From positions 682,001 to 746,000 of the forward strand of contig CANLQL010000001.1 in assembly GCA_947493265.1 (NCBI GenBank): a DNA stretch of 64,000 nt. Direction: 5' to 3'. Shown piece by piece: positions 34,249 to 42,611 of this stretch. The translations under genes and the position numbers were made by a program. The notes below the pieces were generated by a model, which was not told where the DNA came from, did not search any database, and worked only from the letters and a program-made list of their open reading frames with translations. Source of the stretch: an uncultured Litoreibacter sp. GTDB taxonomy: Bacteria; Pseudomonadota; Alphaproteobacteria; Rhodobacterales; Rhodobacteraceae. Position 1 is the stretch's first letter. Each line of letters starts with the position of its first letter.

Positions 34249-36012
34249 CTATAAAAGGAGCAAAAGCACTAACGGTAGTAGAATTGCAAACCCTCCAGCC
34301 CCAGCTCCACCGTCAGCGGGCATTCCTTCGTCGTCCCAATCGTCATCATCGTCAACCTCTTCACACCCATATTCCTCGTCAGGTGGAACATCTGGAATGT
34401 CAGATAAGCTGGGGTCATTTATTGCATCTTCGACAAATGCTTCGATTGCGCTCGAGTTGTCACCATGCCACCCAGAGATTTCCTCCGTTCCTTCTTCGGT
34501 TCTGGCAAAGGTTAATCTAATAATTTGACCTGGTTGGGTAAATGTTAGATCAATTCCGTTTTCTTCGACATCGGGAGCAAAGTCTTCTCGCGAAGCAACC
34601 GAAAAAGTCTCAGCTTCGTTTAGCTGGTCAACGTCATTTGATGTCGGAATGTTAAAAATCGTTTTCCAATCAGATGGCACATCGGCTGACAAGCGCTCCC
34701 CCCAAACTTCAAGTGTTGTCCCCAATCCATCTAGCGGTACATGGAGGCTATACTCGGAACCTTCAAAATCCGGTGCAGATAGGAAAATCACAAGCTTGTC
34801 GTTACTGTCGAATCCAAATGCTGTGGTGGTCGCGGTTCCGCTATCGTCGAAATTATTACTCTTAAACCAATCTAGAACACGGGTGCCTTCCAATGACTCC
34901 GCCATCATGTCTTGCAGCGCTCCACCAACAAACAAGTAGTCTGAGTCATCGGACCCTTCAAAACTATGGCGACCTGCGTGCACAGAGTCCCACCCGTATG
35001 TCGTCATAGCTTCAGTTCCAATTGCTTGATATTCACTGAATAGCTGAAGCAACGTTTCGGCCTGCTCTAAGCCATAAGCTCGCTCGCCAAGCTGATCCTG
35101 ATAGTATTGTTCAAATTCAGCATTTGACCTTCCGTTTAAATCAAGGGATTCCAAGGTTACGGAAGGATCATCGCTGTTTTCGTTGAGATATGACTGCGCC
35201 GCCTCCCCTCTGGTTAAGCTTGCAGCATTATATTCCGACAGGAATAGGCCGGCTGCCTCACCTCCCAACGCTTCGATTGCATCGCCGAATTCAGATAATT
35301 CTTCCTGAACAAGGTCAGTTTTTGATCCTGCTCCGTCGGCAGTGAACGGAAACCTATGGTGAGACAACAAATCAGTAACTAACAGTGAATCGTCTGAAAG
35401 CGAATTTAGTAACGCGTCGTTGCCTTCTGATGTTCTTCCCAATTGAATGCTGTATTCAACCTTTTCAGGGTCTATCGTAAATTCGCTTTCTATCGCCGAA
35501 ATGAGTTTGGAATATTCATTTACAACAGATGCGTAGGCCTCCGCCTGGTTTGCCTCGGTTTCCCCATCGAAGGCAGAATAGAACTCATTGCCAAGTTCAA
35601 TAATCAAACTATCGGGTAACTCACCAAAAACCCCTGAAAACAGGTTTTCAAAAAATGGTCGCGCTTCCGCAGCTAGGGAAGCTGGATCAGACTGATACTT
35701 TGCGGTAGGAAGTGTAATAGCAACAGTGACACTGTTCTCAACTGCGAATTCAAACAGTTTGTCGATGGTGAGTTTGCCAGGTGCTTCGGCAGGATCAAAT
35801 AACCCTTGATGCTCGTATCCATATCTGCCGTCATTAAGTTCTGCTAGATATCCACCTGGCCAATGAATTAGACCGAGGTCTATCTCACCAGTTTGATTCT
35901 CAAACCTGTCAAAATTTCTGAAGCCTGTGTATTTAGCGCCGAAACTTTCTGCAGAAATCTCGACGGAACAACCCACGGGTCCATCAGCTATGAAGTCTGA
36001 ATTTGTAACCAT
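34249..36012 (-). CDS. Acidic glycoside-hydrolase-like protein with hydrophobic C-terminal tail
   Basis: A 587-aa acidic protein. The first 380 residues look like a (beta/alpha)8 clan GH-A enzyme: GLIHWPGGYLAE, LIIELGNEFYSAFDGE with an Asn-Glu acid/base pair on strand 4, LLSHHRFPF, and LFLSEYNAASL with a Glu on strand 7. A beta domain follows. The C-terminus is a poly-acidic linker (EVDDDDDWDDEG), then GGAGAGGFAILLPLVLLLLL at the very end without trailing basic residues. No N-terminal signal peptide is visible (MVTNSDFIADGPVGCS). The tail resembles sorting or tail-anchor signals, not any named one I can assign. GH51/GH39/GH79-like families are the nearest by pattern. Substrate unknown. Confidence 0.62.
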   Translation of the reverse strand: MVTNSDFIADGPVGCSVEISAESFGAKYTGFRNFDRFENQTGEIDLGLIHWPGGYLAELNDGRYGYEHQGLFDPAEAPGKLTIDKLFEFAVENSVTVAITLPTAKYQSDPASLAAEARPFFENLFSGVFGELPDSLIIELGNEFYSAFDGETEANQAEAYASVVNEYSKLISAIESEFTIDPEKVEYSIQLGRTSEGNDALLNSLSDDSLLVTDLLSHHRFPFTADGAGSKTDLVQEELSEFGDAIEALGGEAAGLFLSEYNAASLTRGEAAQSYLNENSDDPSVTLESLDLNGRSNAEFEQYYQDQLGERAYGLEQAETLLQLFSEYQAIGTEAMTTYGWDSVHAGRHSFEGSDDSDYLFVGGALQDMMAESLEGTRVLDWFKSNNFDDSGTATTTAFGFDSNDKLVIFLSAPDFEGSEYSLHVPLDGLGTTLEVWGERLSADVPSDWKTIFNIPTSNDVDQLNEAETFSVASREDFAPDVEENGIDLTFTQPGQIIRLTFARTEEGTEEISGWHGDNSSAIEAFVEDAINDPSLSDIPDVPPDEEYGCEEVDDDDDWDDEGMPADGGAGAGGFAILLPLVLLLLL

Positions 36013-36563
36013 CTTTGCCCCGCAAAAAAACTGCTCGCGGGGACACTGTCTCGGATCGAGATTAATTTTCCTGTGGATTGGAAGTTCTATCAGCAGAAAA
36101 CTTGACTGGCATTTATTATCAAATTATCCAAAGTCCTATCCATCTGCCTAAACAGCTGGGAAAATACAAAAAGTTCCGATTTTTCTGACATCCTTAGCCA
36201 GTACGTAAAATTGTTTAGCTTCAAAAAAACTAAATTCGAATTTTGTGCCTACGGCGAATTTGGTAGAAAGCAGGCTGCTCAATCAATAATCGCGGCTTTA
36301 GGATTAAGTGCGACAATTAGTAAAATTTAGGTATTCTCAAAAAATAGACGCTAGACCCTAGTCAGGAAAGTCCCCTAGCGTGTGGTTTTGGATGGCAAAA
36401 ACGAGTGCCAAGTAAGAAATGTCCTATCCACGATACTATGGTTTCATCATGTTATGGATTCGAAAACACCGAATGATAGCGGCGCAAGCGTTTTGTTTGG
36501 CGAAATCCAAGTCTTTTGCAGGTTCGGAAGGAGTGAGGCGAAGTTTACTTCGTTGGGTTTCCT
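36013..36563. other. Gene-free AT-rich stretch
   Basis: Overlapping plus-strand frames at 36382-36691 are shadows of the minus-strand small gene at 36564 and have no ribosome site. Nothing else was identified. Confidence 0.4.
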
Positions 36564-36713
36564 CTATTGCATGCGGAGTTTTTTTATTTGTTGTTCGGAT
36601 CTTAGCGGCTCGAGAATTGCAACAAGAGCTCTATAAGTGTTTTCGAACCCATCCCGATTCGCGCGATCTGCGGCCAATTTGGTGGTTGTAAGAAGATCTT
36701 CCGTATTGGTCAT
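36564..36713 (-). CDS. Small helical protein, family II (Gly-Phe type)
   Basis: A 49-aa protein (MTNTEDLLTTTKLAADRANR, then DGFENTYRALVAIL). It aligns with the small proteins at 39432, 39887 and 43402 with a one-residue offset: Leu7, Ala18, Gly22-Phe23, Asn25-Thr26 and Leu30 fall on the family's fixed positions. The sequence 3' of it codes nothing else. An exact CtrA-type box lies 43 nt upstream, the same spacing as for the members at 39432 and 39887. No strong ribosome site is visible. Unknown function; likely two helices joined by the Gly-Phe turn. Confidence 0.62.
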   Translation of the reverse strand: MTNTEDLLTTTKLAADRANRDGFENTYRALVAILEPLRSEQQIKKLRMQ

Positions 36714-36756
36714 AGAGTCGCCCAGAATGCTGAGATTAACTTATTACACAGTATCC

Positions 36757-36771
36757 TTAAGAGAATGTTAA
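36757..36771 (-). promoter_or_regulatory. CtrA-type box TTAA-N7-TTAA
   Basis: Exact TTAA-GAGAATG-TTAA, 43 nt upstream of the family II small gene at 36713. On the plus strand a 50-codon frame begins at 36797, with a weaker case. The rest of the gap to 37137 shows one further near-match (36980-36994) and no gene. Confidence 0.5.
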
Positions 36772-37137
36772 TTCCAAATATCTAAACAGGCAAAGCATGC
36801 GACATCCCATAGGGATGCTCGAAAAACCGTTGAAAAAACTAGGGTTTCGGTCGATACGTCTCAAAAGGGTATCTGCTTTGAACTATGGGGTTTCGAGTCA
36901 GCATTTGTTGAAGCATGCAGAATTTACAGATCGTGCTGGCTCAGTTTGAGTTCCTGACATTGAACAAACAATGAAAAATTTAACTATTTGATAACTGAGG
37001 ATGCTATCTCTTTTCATCGACCTTCTTTGTTACGAGATTCCAAAGGGAGCCTCCCGAGAATTGAATTTGAATTCTTGCGTTGAGGAAATGGACCGATGAA
37101 CTCAGTAAGCCTGTTGCACTACTTGCTGGCTAGCAAA

Positions 37138-37680
37138 TTAGAATCGCGTTGCCACCGAAAGGTTAAGTGCGCCAAAGGCGTCATCGCCTGGGAGGACTGA
37201 AAAGCGATACTCTACGTTGTCTGCCCTTACTGAAAGGGTAGCTGCGGCCAATGGAATAAATCCGCCCATGTTTGGGATGCTATATTCAAGCTTGAGGTGG
37301 GGCGCGAGTTTGCCATAAAAACCGGTTCCGAAACTAATCCCACCTCTGACTTCTAGGGAGCCGGTTTCAAAAAGCGTTTGAGAGAGGCCCCACATGATGA
37401 TAGGCGAGGCTTCTTCATAGCTATTGTAGAAAATTCCGCCCTCAAGATGGTACTCTCGACCGAGCGAGTCCAATATCCATCTGGTTCCTACTAATATCCC
37501 GGGATTGAAGTCATTCAGTTCCGCATCGAAATGAACAGATCCTAAAACTACAGTCAGATAGCCCTCCCGATCTCCTGCGCTGGCTTGCCCAACTGTTAAT
37601 GCAAGTATGGAAGTTAGAGGTATAGTCCTAAATAACCTTTCCCAAAAGTTGAGGCGCATACTTTTGAATTCAAATGACAT
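37138..37680 (-). CDS. Outer-membrane beta-barrel-like protein
   Basis: About 180 aa from the Met at 37680, with a signal sequence (RTIPLTSILALTVGQASAGD) and then alternating amphipathic strands: YLTVVLGSVHF, GILVGTRWILDSL, YHLEGGIFYN, SLEVRGGISFGTGFYG, HLKLEYSIP and a final LNLSVATRF ending in Phe, the outer-membrane insertion signal. About eight strands would fit a small barrel. It is reminiscent of PagP or lipid-A-modifying barrels, but no catalytic residues can be assigned. The start is uncertain; a Met at 37659 leaves a better signal peptide. Confidence 0.6.
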   Translation of the reverse strand: MSFEFKSMRLNFWERLFRTIPLTSILALTVGQASAGDREGYLTVVLGSVHFDAELNDFNPGILVGTRWILDSLGREYHLEGGIFYNSYEEASPIIMWGLSQTLFETGSLEVRGGISFGTGFYGKLAPHLKLEYSIPNMGGFIPLAAATLSVRADNVEYRFSVLPGDDAFGALNLSVATRF

Positions 37681-37960
37681 TTCGGTGAAATCCTGGCTTG
37701 CGAAGAAGTTTTTTTTGTATGACACAGTCTCATAGAAAGCCTTGAAGAAGTATTACGCTCAGCGTGAAAGCTTGAGTATTTAAAACTTTGCAATTGAAAT
37801 TGTTTTTTCCCATCGTCTTTTTGAACAAGTCAGCTATTTTCGTTTCCATCGAGTACGGGCGCGCTGGTCAATTTCTAAGCCAAAGTCGAATTCTTTAACT
37901 CGACTTGCGCGGCATGTTGATATCGGTGGTGGGGCCAGCAATTTACCACGCACGCCGGAT

Positions 37961-38101
37961 ATGGACCATCCACTGGTTTTCTACACGCTTGTTTACCGTG
38001 ACTACTTGGTTGTCTTCGGTATAATGGCGAATGCGCGCGAGATTGACTGGTTCAAGTTTGGTCTACATAGCCGTCACCCTTACAGTAGAGCAGGTAATTG
38101 A
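37961..38101 (+). other. Unassigned open frame (47 codons)
   Basis: The frame stays open upstream to about 37785 and reads protein-like segments such as TRLARHVDIGGGASNLPR, LVFYTLVYRDYLVVFGIM and NAREIDWFKFGLHSRHP with GC-rich codons unlike its surroundings. No start with a ribosome site is seen before ATG 37961. Its stop overlaps the TTG start of the next gene, which suggests either translational coupling or a truncated gene remnant. Not recognised. Confidence 0.35.
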
Positions 38102-38367
38102 AACACAGCGTACCAAAGAAACGAAACCCATATCAGATGCGGCAGCGGGCGCTCGAAGAAGGATGGAAGACGGTTGAAACTATTCCCGCGCCTAGCGACG
38201 GTGAGTTTTTGGTTTTAACCATGTCAGGCCTAGTCAGGCGCGCTCGTCAAATTAGAAAACACCCCCGCATACGACCAGCCGATGGCTATGGCCCACAAAG
38301 AGTTGCTGTCGTCAGTTTAGATACCGGAAACTACTTGGCTGCAATTGCTTGGAGATGGATCGAATAA
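38098..38367 (+). CDS. Hypothetical small basic protein
   Basis: An 89-aa protein (TTG start; ATG at 38137 is the alternative, giving 76 aa). It reads GWKTVETIPAPSDGEFLVLT, MSGLVRRARQIRKHP and ends LAAIAWRWIE. The W-x-x-x-x-x-IP...GEFLVLT pattern resembles small phage- or plasmid-borne proteins of unknown role. GC-rich codon use and an overlap with the previous frame suggest a transferred fragment. Confidence 0.45.
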   Translation: MKHSVPKKRNPYQMRQRALEEGWKTVETIPAPSDGEFLVLTMSGLVRRARQIRKHPRIRPADGYGPQRVAVVSLDTGNYLAAIAWRWIE

Positions 38368-38730
38368 ATTGCCTGTTATCTGGAACTATCCCGTATGAAC
38401 TTGTGATCGGCGATACCCACATGTTAAACCTAAATCTACGCAGAAAAGTAGACTTGGTTTTTGGATCTCAATCTCACTCTCACACTAGGAACTACGAAAT
38501 TTGTTAATGTCGGGGTTTTGATTTCCCCTAACAAATTATCTGAAGATACGCTCAGGTCAACTTGGTCTGCGGTTGCCCTCTTTGGACAGCTATACGGACA
38601 GAATTGTTGGTGCCACGGACATTCGTCTTACTAGGCTGTGAAGCGAATGCACCGCTTACAGATATCCGGCGTTTTTCTAGAGTGCCTTTGGTATACACTG
38701 TTGTACTTTCGAACTTACCTATCCTGCTAG
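38368..38730. other. Gene-free stretch
   Basis: No gene, box or strong hairpin was recognised. It ends at the left terminus of the decayed IS element. Confidence 0.4.
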
Positions 38731-39175
38731 TGACCCAGCCTCCTGAAATCAGGTCACTGAGGTGTTAGTAATCCGTTCAAACAAAGGATGGACAATGAAA
38801 CGCAGATTTAGTGACGAACAGATCATTGGAATGATTAAGGAATATGAGGCGGGTGTGAAAGCGCAGGAGCTGTGCTGGAAGTACGGATCAGCGATGCGGC
38901 GTTTTATAAAAACAAAGCCAAGTTTGGCTGTATGAACGTGTCGGACGCGAAGAAGCTGCGGGTGCTTGAAGACGAGAACAATCGTCTGAAGCGCATGCTG
39001 GCGGACGCTATGCTTGATAATGCTGCGCTGAAGGATCTCGCGACGAAAAATTACAGACGCCTGATGCGAAGCGTAGAGCTGTGTCGGATCTGATGGACTG
39101 GCATGGACTGTCTGAACGTCGGGCGTGTGAATTGGCGGACCTTATGCTTGGTTCGTTCGATGTCGTTTACAGCTT
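38731..39175 (+). mobile_element. Decayed IS3-family element
   Basis: The left end TGACCCAGCCTCCTGAAAT resembles the terminus of the intact element at 44044. OrfA starts at 38795 (MKRRFSDEQIIGMIKEYEAG) and shifts frame near codon 31 through loss of one base relative to the intact copy (GGATCAGC against GGTGTGAGC). The rest of OrfA continues in the other frame (NVSDAKKLRVLEDENNRLKR), followed by the OrfB N-terminus (KRRAVSDLMDWHGLSERRAC), which breaks off around 39170. No right end is visible. Clearly inactive. Confidence 0.8.
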
Positions 39176-39373
39176 GCGATTTAGTAGACAAAAGAACGAG
39201 ACAAATTTTCAAAGCGCGGATCTGTCACGCTTAAAGAATCGCAAATCCGTCAATGTGAAAGCTCAACAAGTAAGCAGTAGTTGAAGGAATAAGTAAGTTG
39301 ACGAGAATTCTCGTTGCGTTAACTTTCTTTCTTAATTCCACTGATCCGTTTAGCCTACGCGCTATTGTATCTG

Positions 39374-39388
39374 TTAACTCTTTGTTAA
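39374..39388 (+). promoter_or_regulatory. CtrA-type box TTAA-N7-TTAA
   Basis: Exact TTAA-CTCTTTG-TTAA followed by C, 43 nt before the ATG at 39432. Confidence 0.55.
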
Positions 39389-39431
39389 CAAAATATCTCC
39401 AAAACAGTTTAGGTTAAGACTGGGAAATAGT

Positions 39432-39602
39432 ATGTTTGTTAATGAGTTAAGTGAAACCGCCATTGAGGCGGCTTCAAGGGCAGAAGCTTGTGGTTTCAGT
39501 GAAACCGCTAAGGCCTTTCTGGAGATTGCAAAGAGCCTTACGGCAGAACTAGAAGAAACAAGTTGGCCTCAAGAAAAACAAACCAGTTCCGCAACGGAAT
39601 AG
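39432..39602 (+). CDS. Small helical protein, family II (Gly-Phe type)
   Basis: A 56-aa protein (MFVNELSETAIEAASRAEAC, then GFSETAKAFLEIAKSLTAEL). Leu6, Ala13, Ala17, Gly21-Phe22, Glu24-Thr25 and the hydrophobic residue at 29 coincide with the proteins at 39887 and 43402 without gaps, and it has the same length as the 39887 protein. The C-terminal 15 residues are polar and variable. CTGGGAAATAGT precedes the ATG. An exact CtrA-type box lies upstream. Two predicted amphipathic helices with a Gly-Phe hinge; function unknown. Confidence 0.72.
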   Translation: MFVNELSETAIEAASRAEACGFSETAKAFLEIAKSLTAELEETSWPQEKQTSSATE

Positions 39603-39630
39603 AATTGTTTCTGTTTTCAAAACAGCATTT

Positions 39631-39645
39631 TTAACCTTTCGTTAA
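39631..39645 (+). promoter_or_regulatory. CtrA-type box TTAA-N7-TTAA
   Basis: Exact TTAA-CCTTTCG-TTAA followed by CG, 71 nt before the ATG at 39717. Confidence 0.55.
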
Positions 39646-39716
39646 CGTCGTCCGGCAACTCTCAATCCAGAGAGAAGCCATCGTTAGCTAGGCTGAAATT
39701 GTATGTTAGGGGCAGA

Positions 39717-39875
39717 ATGGAAAATATTAATTTCCTAGAGCAGACGCTGGATGAACTTCAAGCGTACGCCAATCAAGCGAACAATCACTCACTTAAGAAG
39801 CAAATAGAGAGAACACGTCAGGCATACGAAAATGAGTTGGCATCAAGGCGAGAGGCTAGCTCGGCTTCAAACTAA
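39717..39875 (+). CDS. Small helical protein, family I
   Basis: A 52-aa protein (MENINFLEQTLDELQAYANQ, then NNHSLKKQIERTRQAYENEL). In the gap-free register of family I it keeps an aromatic at 6, Leu14, Ala16, Tyr17, Leu26, Ile30, Ala36 and an aromatic at 37. AGGGGCAGA gives a good ribosome site. An exact CtrA-type box is upstream. It runs tail-to-tail into the family II gene at 39887, so members of both families are paired here. Confidence 0.7.
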   Translation: MENINFLEQTLDELQAYANQANNHSLKKQIERTRQAYENELASRREASSASN

Positions 39876-39886
39876 CCAATAGGAAC

Positions 39887-40057
39887 TCAACCCAATGCTA
39901 GGTGACGCTCTTCTTCTGTACTGCCTGCGCAACCAAGGTTGTCATTCTTTAGCTCTGAAAGAAGTATCCGAAGTGATTTGGCAGTTTCAATGAACCCCTC
40001 AGCTTCAGCGGTCAGAATTGCTTGGTTGGTACGCACAATCAAATCATCCTTAGTCAT
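39887..40057 (-). CDS. Small helical protein, family II (Gly-Phe type)
   Basis: A 56-aa protein from the ATG at 40057, which has GTGGAGG seven bases upstream; a longer start at 40096 lacks such a site. Sequence MTKDDLIVRTNQAILTAEAE then GFIETAKSLRILLSELKNDN. Leu6, Ala13, Ala17, Gly21-Phe22, Glu24-Thr25, Ala26-Lys27 and Leu29 match the protein at 39432 position by position. The CtrA-type box lies 42 nt upstream. Confidence 0.74.
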   Translation of the reverse strand: MTKDDLIVRTNQAILTAEAEGFIETAKSLRILLSELKNDNLGCAGSTEEERHLALG

Positions 40058-40099
40058 TTCAGCCTCCACGCTATCTATGATGAGGCTGCGCTTCATTAA

Positions 40100-40114
40100 T
40101 TAAGAGACTCTTAA
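40100..40114 (-). promoter_or_regulatory. CtrA-type box TTAA-N7-TTAA
   Basis: Exact TTAA-GAGACTC-TTAA, nearly palindromic as a whole, 42 nt upstream of the ATG at 40057. Confidence 0.55.
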
Positions 40115-40283
40115 CGTGCTAACGACTTCATGAACCATGGGCCAATTCTCGCCTATCGTTGAACGCACGTGATTGGTACAGATTTTTGGGATTGAGAGAC
40201 TTGGTTGCGCCGACAAATAGCGTAATCGAAGGGTGTGGGGATAAAGAGCCGACGCAACCTTCCACGAAATTGGACAATAATAG

Positions 40284-40298
40284 TTAACGAGGAGTTAA
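40284..40298. promoter_or_regulatory. CtrA-type box without assigned gene
   Basis: Exact TTAA-CGAGGAG-TTAA. The only nearby frame is 40309-40491 (plus, TTG start, 60 codons, basic, with QFRLLAKQFIQMHATFLKVA), which has no good ribosome site, so I do not call it. The surrounding gap 40115-40536 holds no supported gene. Confidence 0.42.
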
Positions 40299-40536
40299 AA
40301 TACTGAACTTGTTAAGGAAATTCGTTGCTGCGGAACATCGGCGTTGCAAAAAAGCGACAGTCTTGATTTGGGAAAATTCGAATGCTCAATTGGTAGAATG
40401 TGACCAGTTTCGATTGCTAGCGAAGCAATTCATTCAGATGCATGCGACCTTCCTAAAGGTGGCGAGCCGTTCAAGAAGTAAATTTTCTTAGTACGTTAAT
40501 ATTTCGGTATTTTTTTGATCGCAACCGGGCTGAACT

Positions 40537-40965
40537 CTAGCAATTTGCACTAGGTGAACCATGGCATTTAGCTGCTCGGACTATCGCTTCGCTCAGAACA
40601 CCAGGCGTGAGACCAGATTTCAAGAGAAACGAAGAGCAACCGTTTCGTAGCGCCATGTTTTTAACATCTGGCGTATCGTTACCTGTGATCATGATTGAAC
40701 TCAGCTTGGAATTTTCCTTGCAAGATACAATTATTTGTTGAGCTTCGATTCCAGTCCCATCAGGGAGGTCATAGTCCAATATTGCCACGCTAAACTCTTC
40801 ATAAATTAAGATCCCCTCTAGCTTCGCTAAGAGATCAATTTCCACTATTTCACATTTTAAGTGCGCCGATTGGATCATCCGTTTCAGCCTCGACCTATCA
40901 AAGGTACTATCGTCCAAAACTAGGATCCTCATTGGGAAGGAACATTCGGTTGAAATATTGTCCAC
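40537..40965 (-). CDS. Stand-alone response regulator receiver domain
   Basis: A 142-aa single receiver domain: RILVLDDSTFDRSRLKRMIQ with the acidic pair, phospho-acceptor Asp in VAILDYDLPDGTGI, Thr-type switch in SSIMITGND and Lys in FLLKSGLTPG. There is no output domain, as in ChpT/CckA-type relays or CheY-like adaptors. The GTG at 40965 has AGAGG upstream; an ATG at 40932 is an alternative. A one-mismatch CtrA-type box is 47 nt upstream, placing it with the small-protein genes. Confidence 0.88.
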   Translation of the reverse strand: MDNISTECSFPMRILVLDDSTFDRSRLKRMIQSAHLKCEIVEIDLLAKLEGILIYEEFSVAILDYDLPDGTGIEAQQIIVSCKENSKLSSIMITGNDTPDVKNMALRNGCSSFLLKSGLTPGVLSEAIVRAAKCHGSPSANC

Positions 40966-41012
40966 GGACGAGCCTCTCTATTCATCTCTATTAACAAAGA
41001 GTGCTTGAAAAA

Positions 41013-41027
41013 TTAGCGGACGGTTAA
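41013..41027 (-). promoter_or_regulatory. CtrA-like box with one mismatch
   Basis: TTAG-CGGACGG-TTAA, one mismatch, 47 nt upstream of the receiver-domain gene. Confidence 0.4.
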
Positions 41028-41242
41028 TCTGATTTTCTGAAGAAATTAGAACTTTAGTAACAATGCAAAGAGTCTAGTCATCTTGGACTACGGGAACTTA
41101 AGTGGATGCCTTTTTTTTGCTGATCGGGTCTCCGGTCTGGGTTCACGAAAAGGGCTAGCTCCATATTTCGGTAGGTGTCCAATTCGTTGCTATTTTGAAA
41201 CTAGCTCAGAATATGCGACCATACGGTCAAAGGGAGAAATCA

Positions 41243-41884
41243 ATGGCGCGACCTAAGGAACACGAAGGCAACGATATCGTCATATCTTTTGACATGAAAC
41301 GGTGCATTCTCGTCCGAAACTGCTTCCTGAAATTACCAGATGTCTTTGATCCTGCACAGCGTCCGTGAGTAAATCCCGTCACTGCCCCAGCCGAGGAAAT
41401 CGCTTCAGTGGTTCGCAGTTGCCCTTCTGGAGCTCTCGGTTTCCGATACAAGAACGGGGCACCAGAGAATCCTCCGAAGATCAATCGTATTGCCGTGTTG
41501 GAAAATGGCCCGCTTGCAATCACTGGTAATGTATCGTGCGAGGGCGAGAAAAACATGACACGATTGACGCAGTGCCGGTGTGGATTGTCCAAAAACAAAC
41601 CCTATTGCGACTCCTCTCATGTGAAAGGCGAGTTTGCCGCAACGGGGGAACCAAAGCCCCAAGCACCTGAATCTATCGACGGACAGGGTGGAGCTTTTTC
41701 AATCCAGCGTTTCGCAAATGGGCCATTGAAAATTGCAGAAAATGTTGAGATCACAACAGGAACCGGAAGTAGTATCGCAAAACATGACAGAGTTTTTCTT
41801 TGTCGTTGCGGTGCATCTGAAAACAAGCCGTATTGTGATGGAAGTCACCGCGCAACCGGTTTCAAAGATCCTCACGAAGATTGA
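41243..41884 (+). pseudogene. Fer4_19/double-CDGSH iron-sulfur protein with an in-frame TGA
   Basis: The frame from ATG 41243 (AAGGGAGAAATCA upstream) spans 213 codons. The N-terminal part is a divergent 4Fe-4S mono-cluster domain (SFDMKRCILVRNCFLKLPDV, later RSCPSGALGF), followed by two CDGSH motifs, CRCGLSKNKPYCDSSH and CRCGASENKPYCDGSH, each with the Cys3His ligand set (the first has DSSH for DGSH). Codon 42 (41366-41368) is TGA, reading FDPAQRP-stop-VNPVTAPA. As I recall, relatives have RPWVNP here, so TGG has become TGA. All else is intact, implying a recent nonsense mutation, or readthrough. Downstream restart would keep only the CDGSH part. Confidence 0.82.
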
Positions 41885-41929
41885 ATCTTACAGAGTTCAA
41901 TCACCGTCATTCTATTGTACTTATTTTGG

Positions 41930-42061
41930 CTAATTTGGACAGCCTACGCGGTCCGTCTGCGAACTCCATTCAAGATATTCATCGAAAAAGGCTGCTGCTG
42001 ATTGAATATCCACTAAGAAGAACGCGTAGTCTTGTCCAATCAGTATAGGGGCAGAATGCAT
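41930..42061 (-). other. Unassigned open frame (43 codons)
   Basis: Reads MHSAPILIGQDYAFFLVDIQ, then SAAAFFDEYLEWSS. In the adjacent frame just upstream (about 42047-42140) GFGNQMDEMIHYFNRKFGAE is read, so the pair looks like one gene broken by a frameshift. Not recognised. It is the only content of the gap 41885-42209. Confidence 0.35.
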
Positions 42062-42209
42062 TCCGCGCCGAACTTGCGGTTAAAGTAGTGGATCATCTCA
42101 TCCATTTGATTGCCAAAGCCACGCTCTCGCACTCAGACCTTTAACTGTCATACATTTCTTTTGCATCGCACATCGCTTAGATAGGCATCGCATCTTGAGG
42201 AGGCTCGTT

Positions 42210-42611
42210 GTGACTGAGATTTTGGCAACTTTTGCATGGTTTGTGATACTGTCTGTGAGCGCCCACGCGCAATCGGAATTAGAAGCTCCGCTGTGCGAAG
42301 CAGCCAGAGCGGGCCGCGTGGTGGAGATGGTTTATGACAAAGATGTCAGCAAAGGCTGCTCGCCGCGCCTTGTTGACGTACATCAGGTAGCAATTGGCAA
42401 TAATGGCAAGCTCTATATGCATGGCTGGCAAAGTCGCGGCTGTACGAAGGGCCGCGACTATGAGGCTAGGCGAACTTTTCGGCTCGACAAGATCAAGACC
42501 GTAATTCTGATTAAAGGCTCTTTCGGTGCTAGATCCCAATCCGCAAAAGACGATGGGTGGGACGGGTGCCTCGGCTCCAACTGTTTCATAAGAGAAACTA
42601 TTTGCAAATAG
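42210..42611 (+). CDS. Exported WYL-like domain protein
   Basis: A 133-aa protein. The GTG at 42210 has GAGGAGG six bases upstream and opens a signal peptide (VTEILATFAWFVILSVSAHA, cleaved before QSELEA). The mature part resembles a WYL fold: CEAARAGRVVEMVYDKD, RLVDVHQVAIGNNGKLYMHG, RRTFRLDKIKTV. WYL domains are normally cytoplasmic ligand sensors in regulators, so an exported one is unusual. Four or more Cys in the mature part (CEAA, KGCS, GCTK, DGCLGSNC) suit a disulfide-bonded periplasmic protein. Confidence 0.62.
   Translation: MTEILATFAWFVILSVSAHAQSELEAPLCEAARAGRVVEMVYDKDVSKGCSPRLVDVHQVAIGNNGKLYMHGWQSRGCTKGRDYEARRTFRLDKIKTVILIKGSFGARSQSAKDDGWDGCLGSNCFIRETICK

Noticed and set aside
36797-36949. 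50-codon plus-strand frame 25 nt after the CtrA-type box at 36757
   Set aside because: The opposite-strand gene at 36564 shows family homology and the usual 43-nt spacing, so the box is better assigned there; this frame has no relatives in the window.
40309-40491. 60-codon plus-strand frame after the CtrA-type box at 40284
   Set aside because: Only a TTG or CTG start, no convincing ribosome site and no resemblance to either small-protein family.
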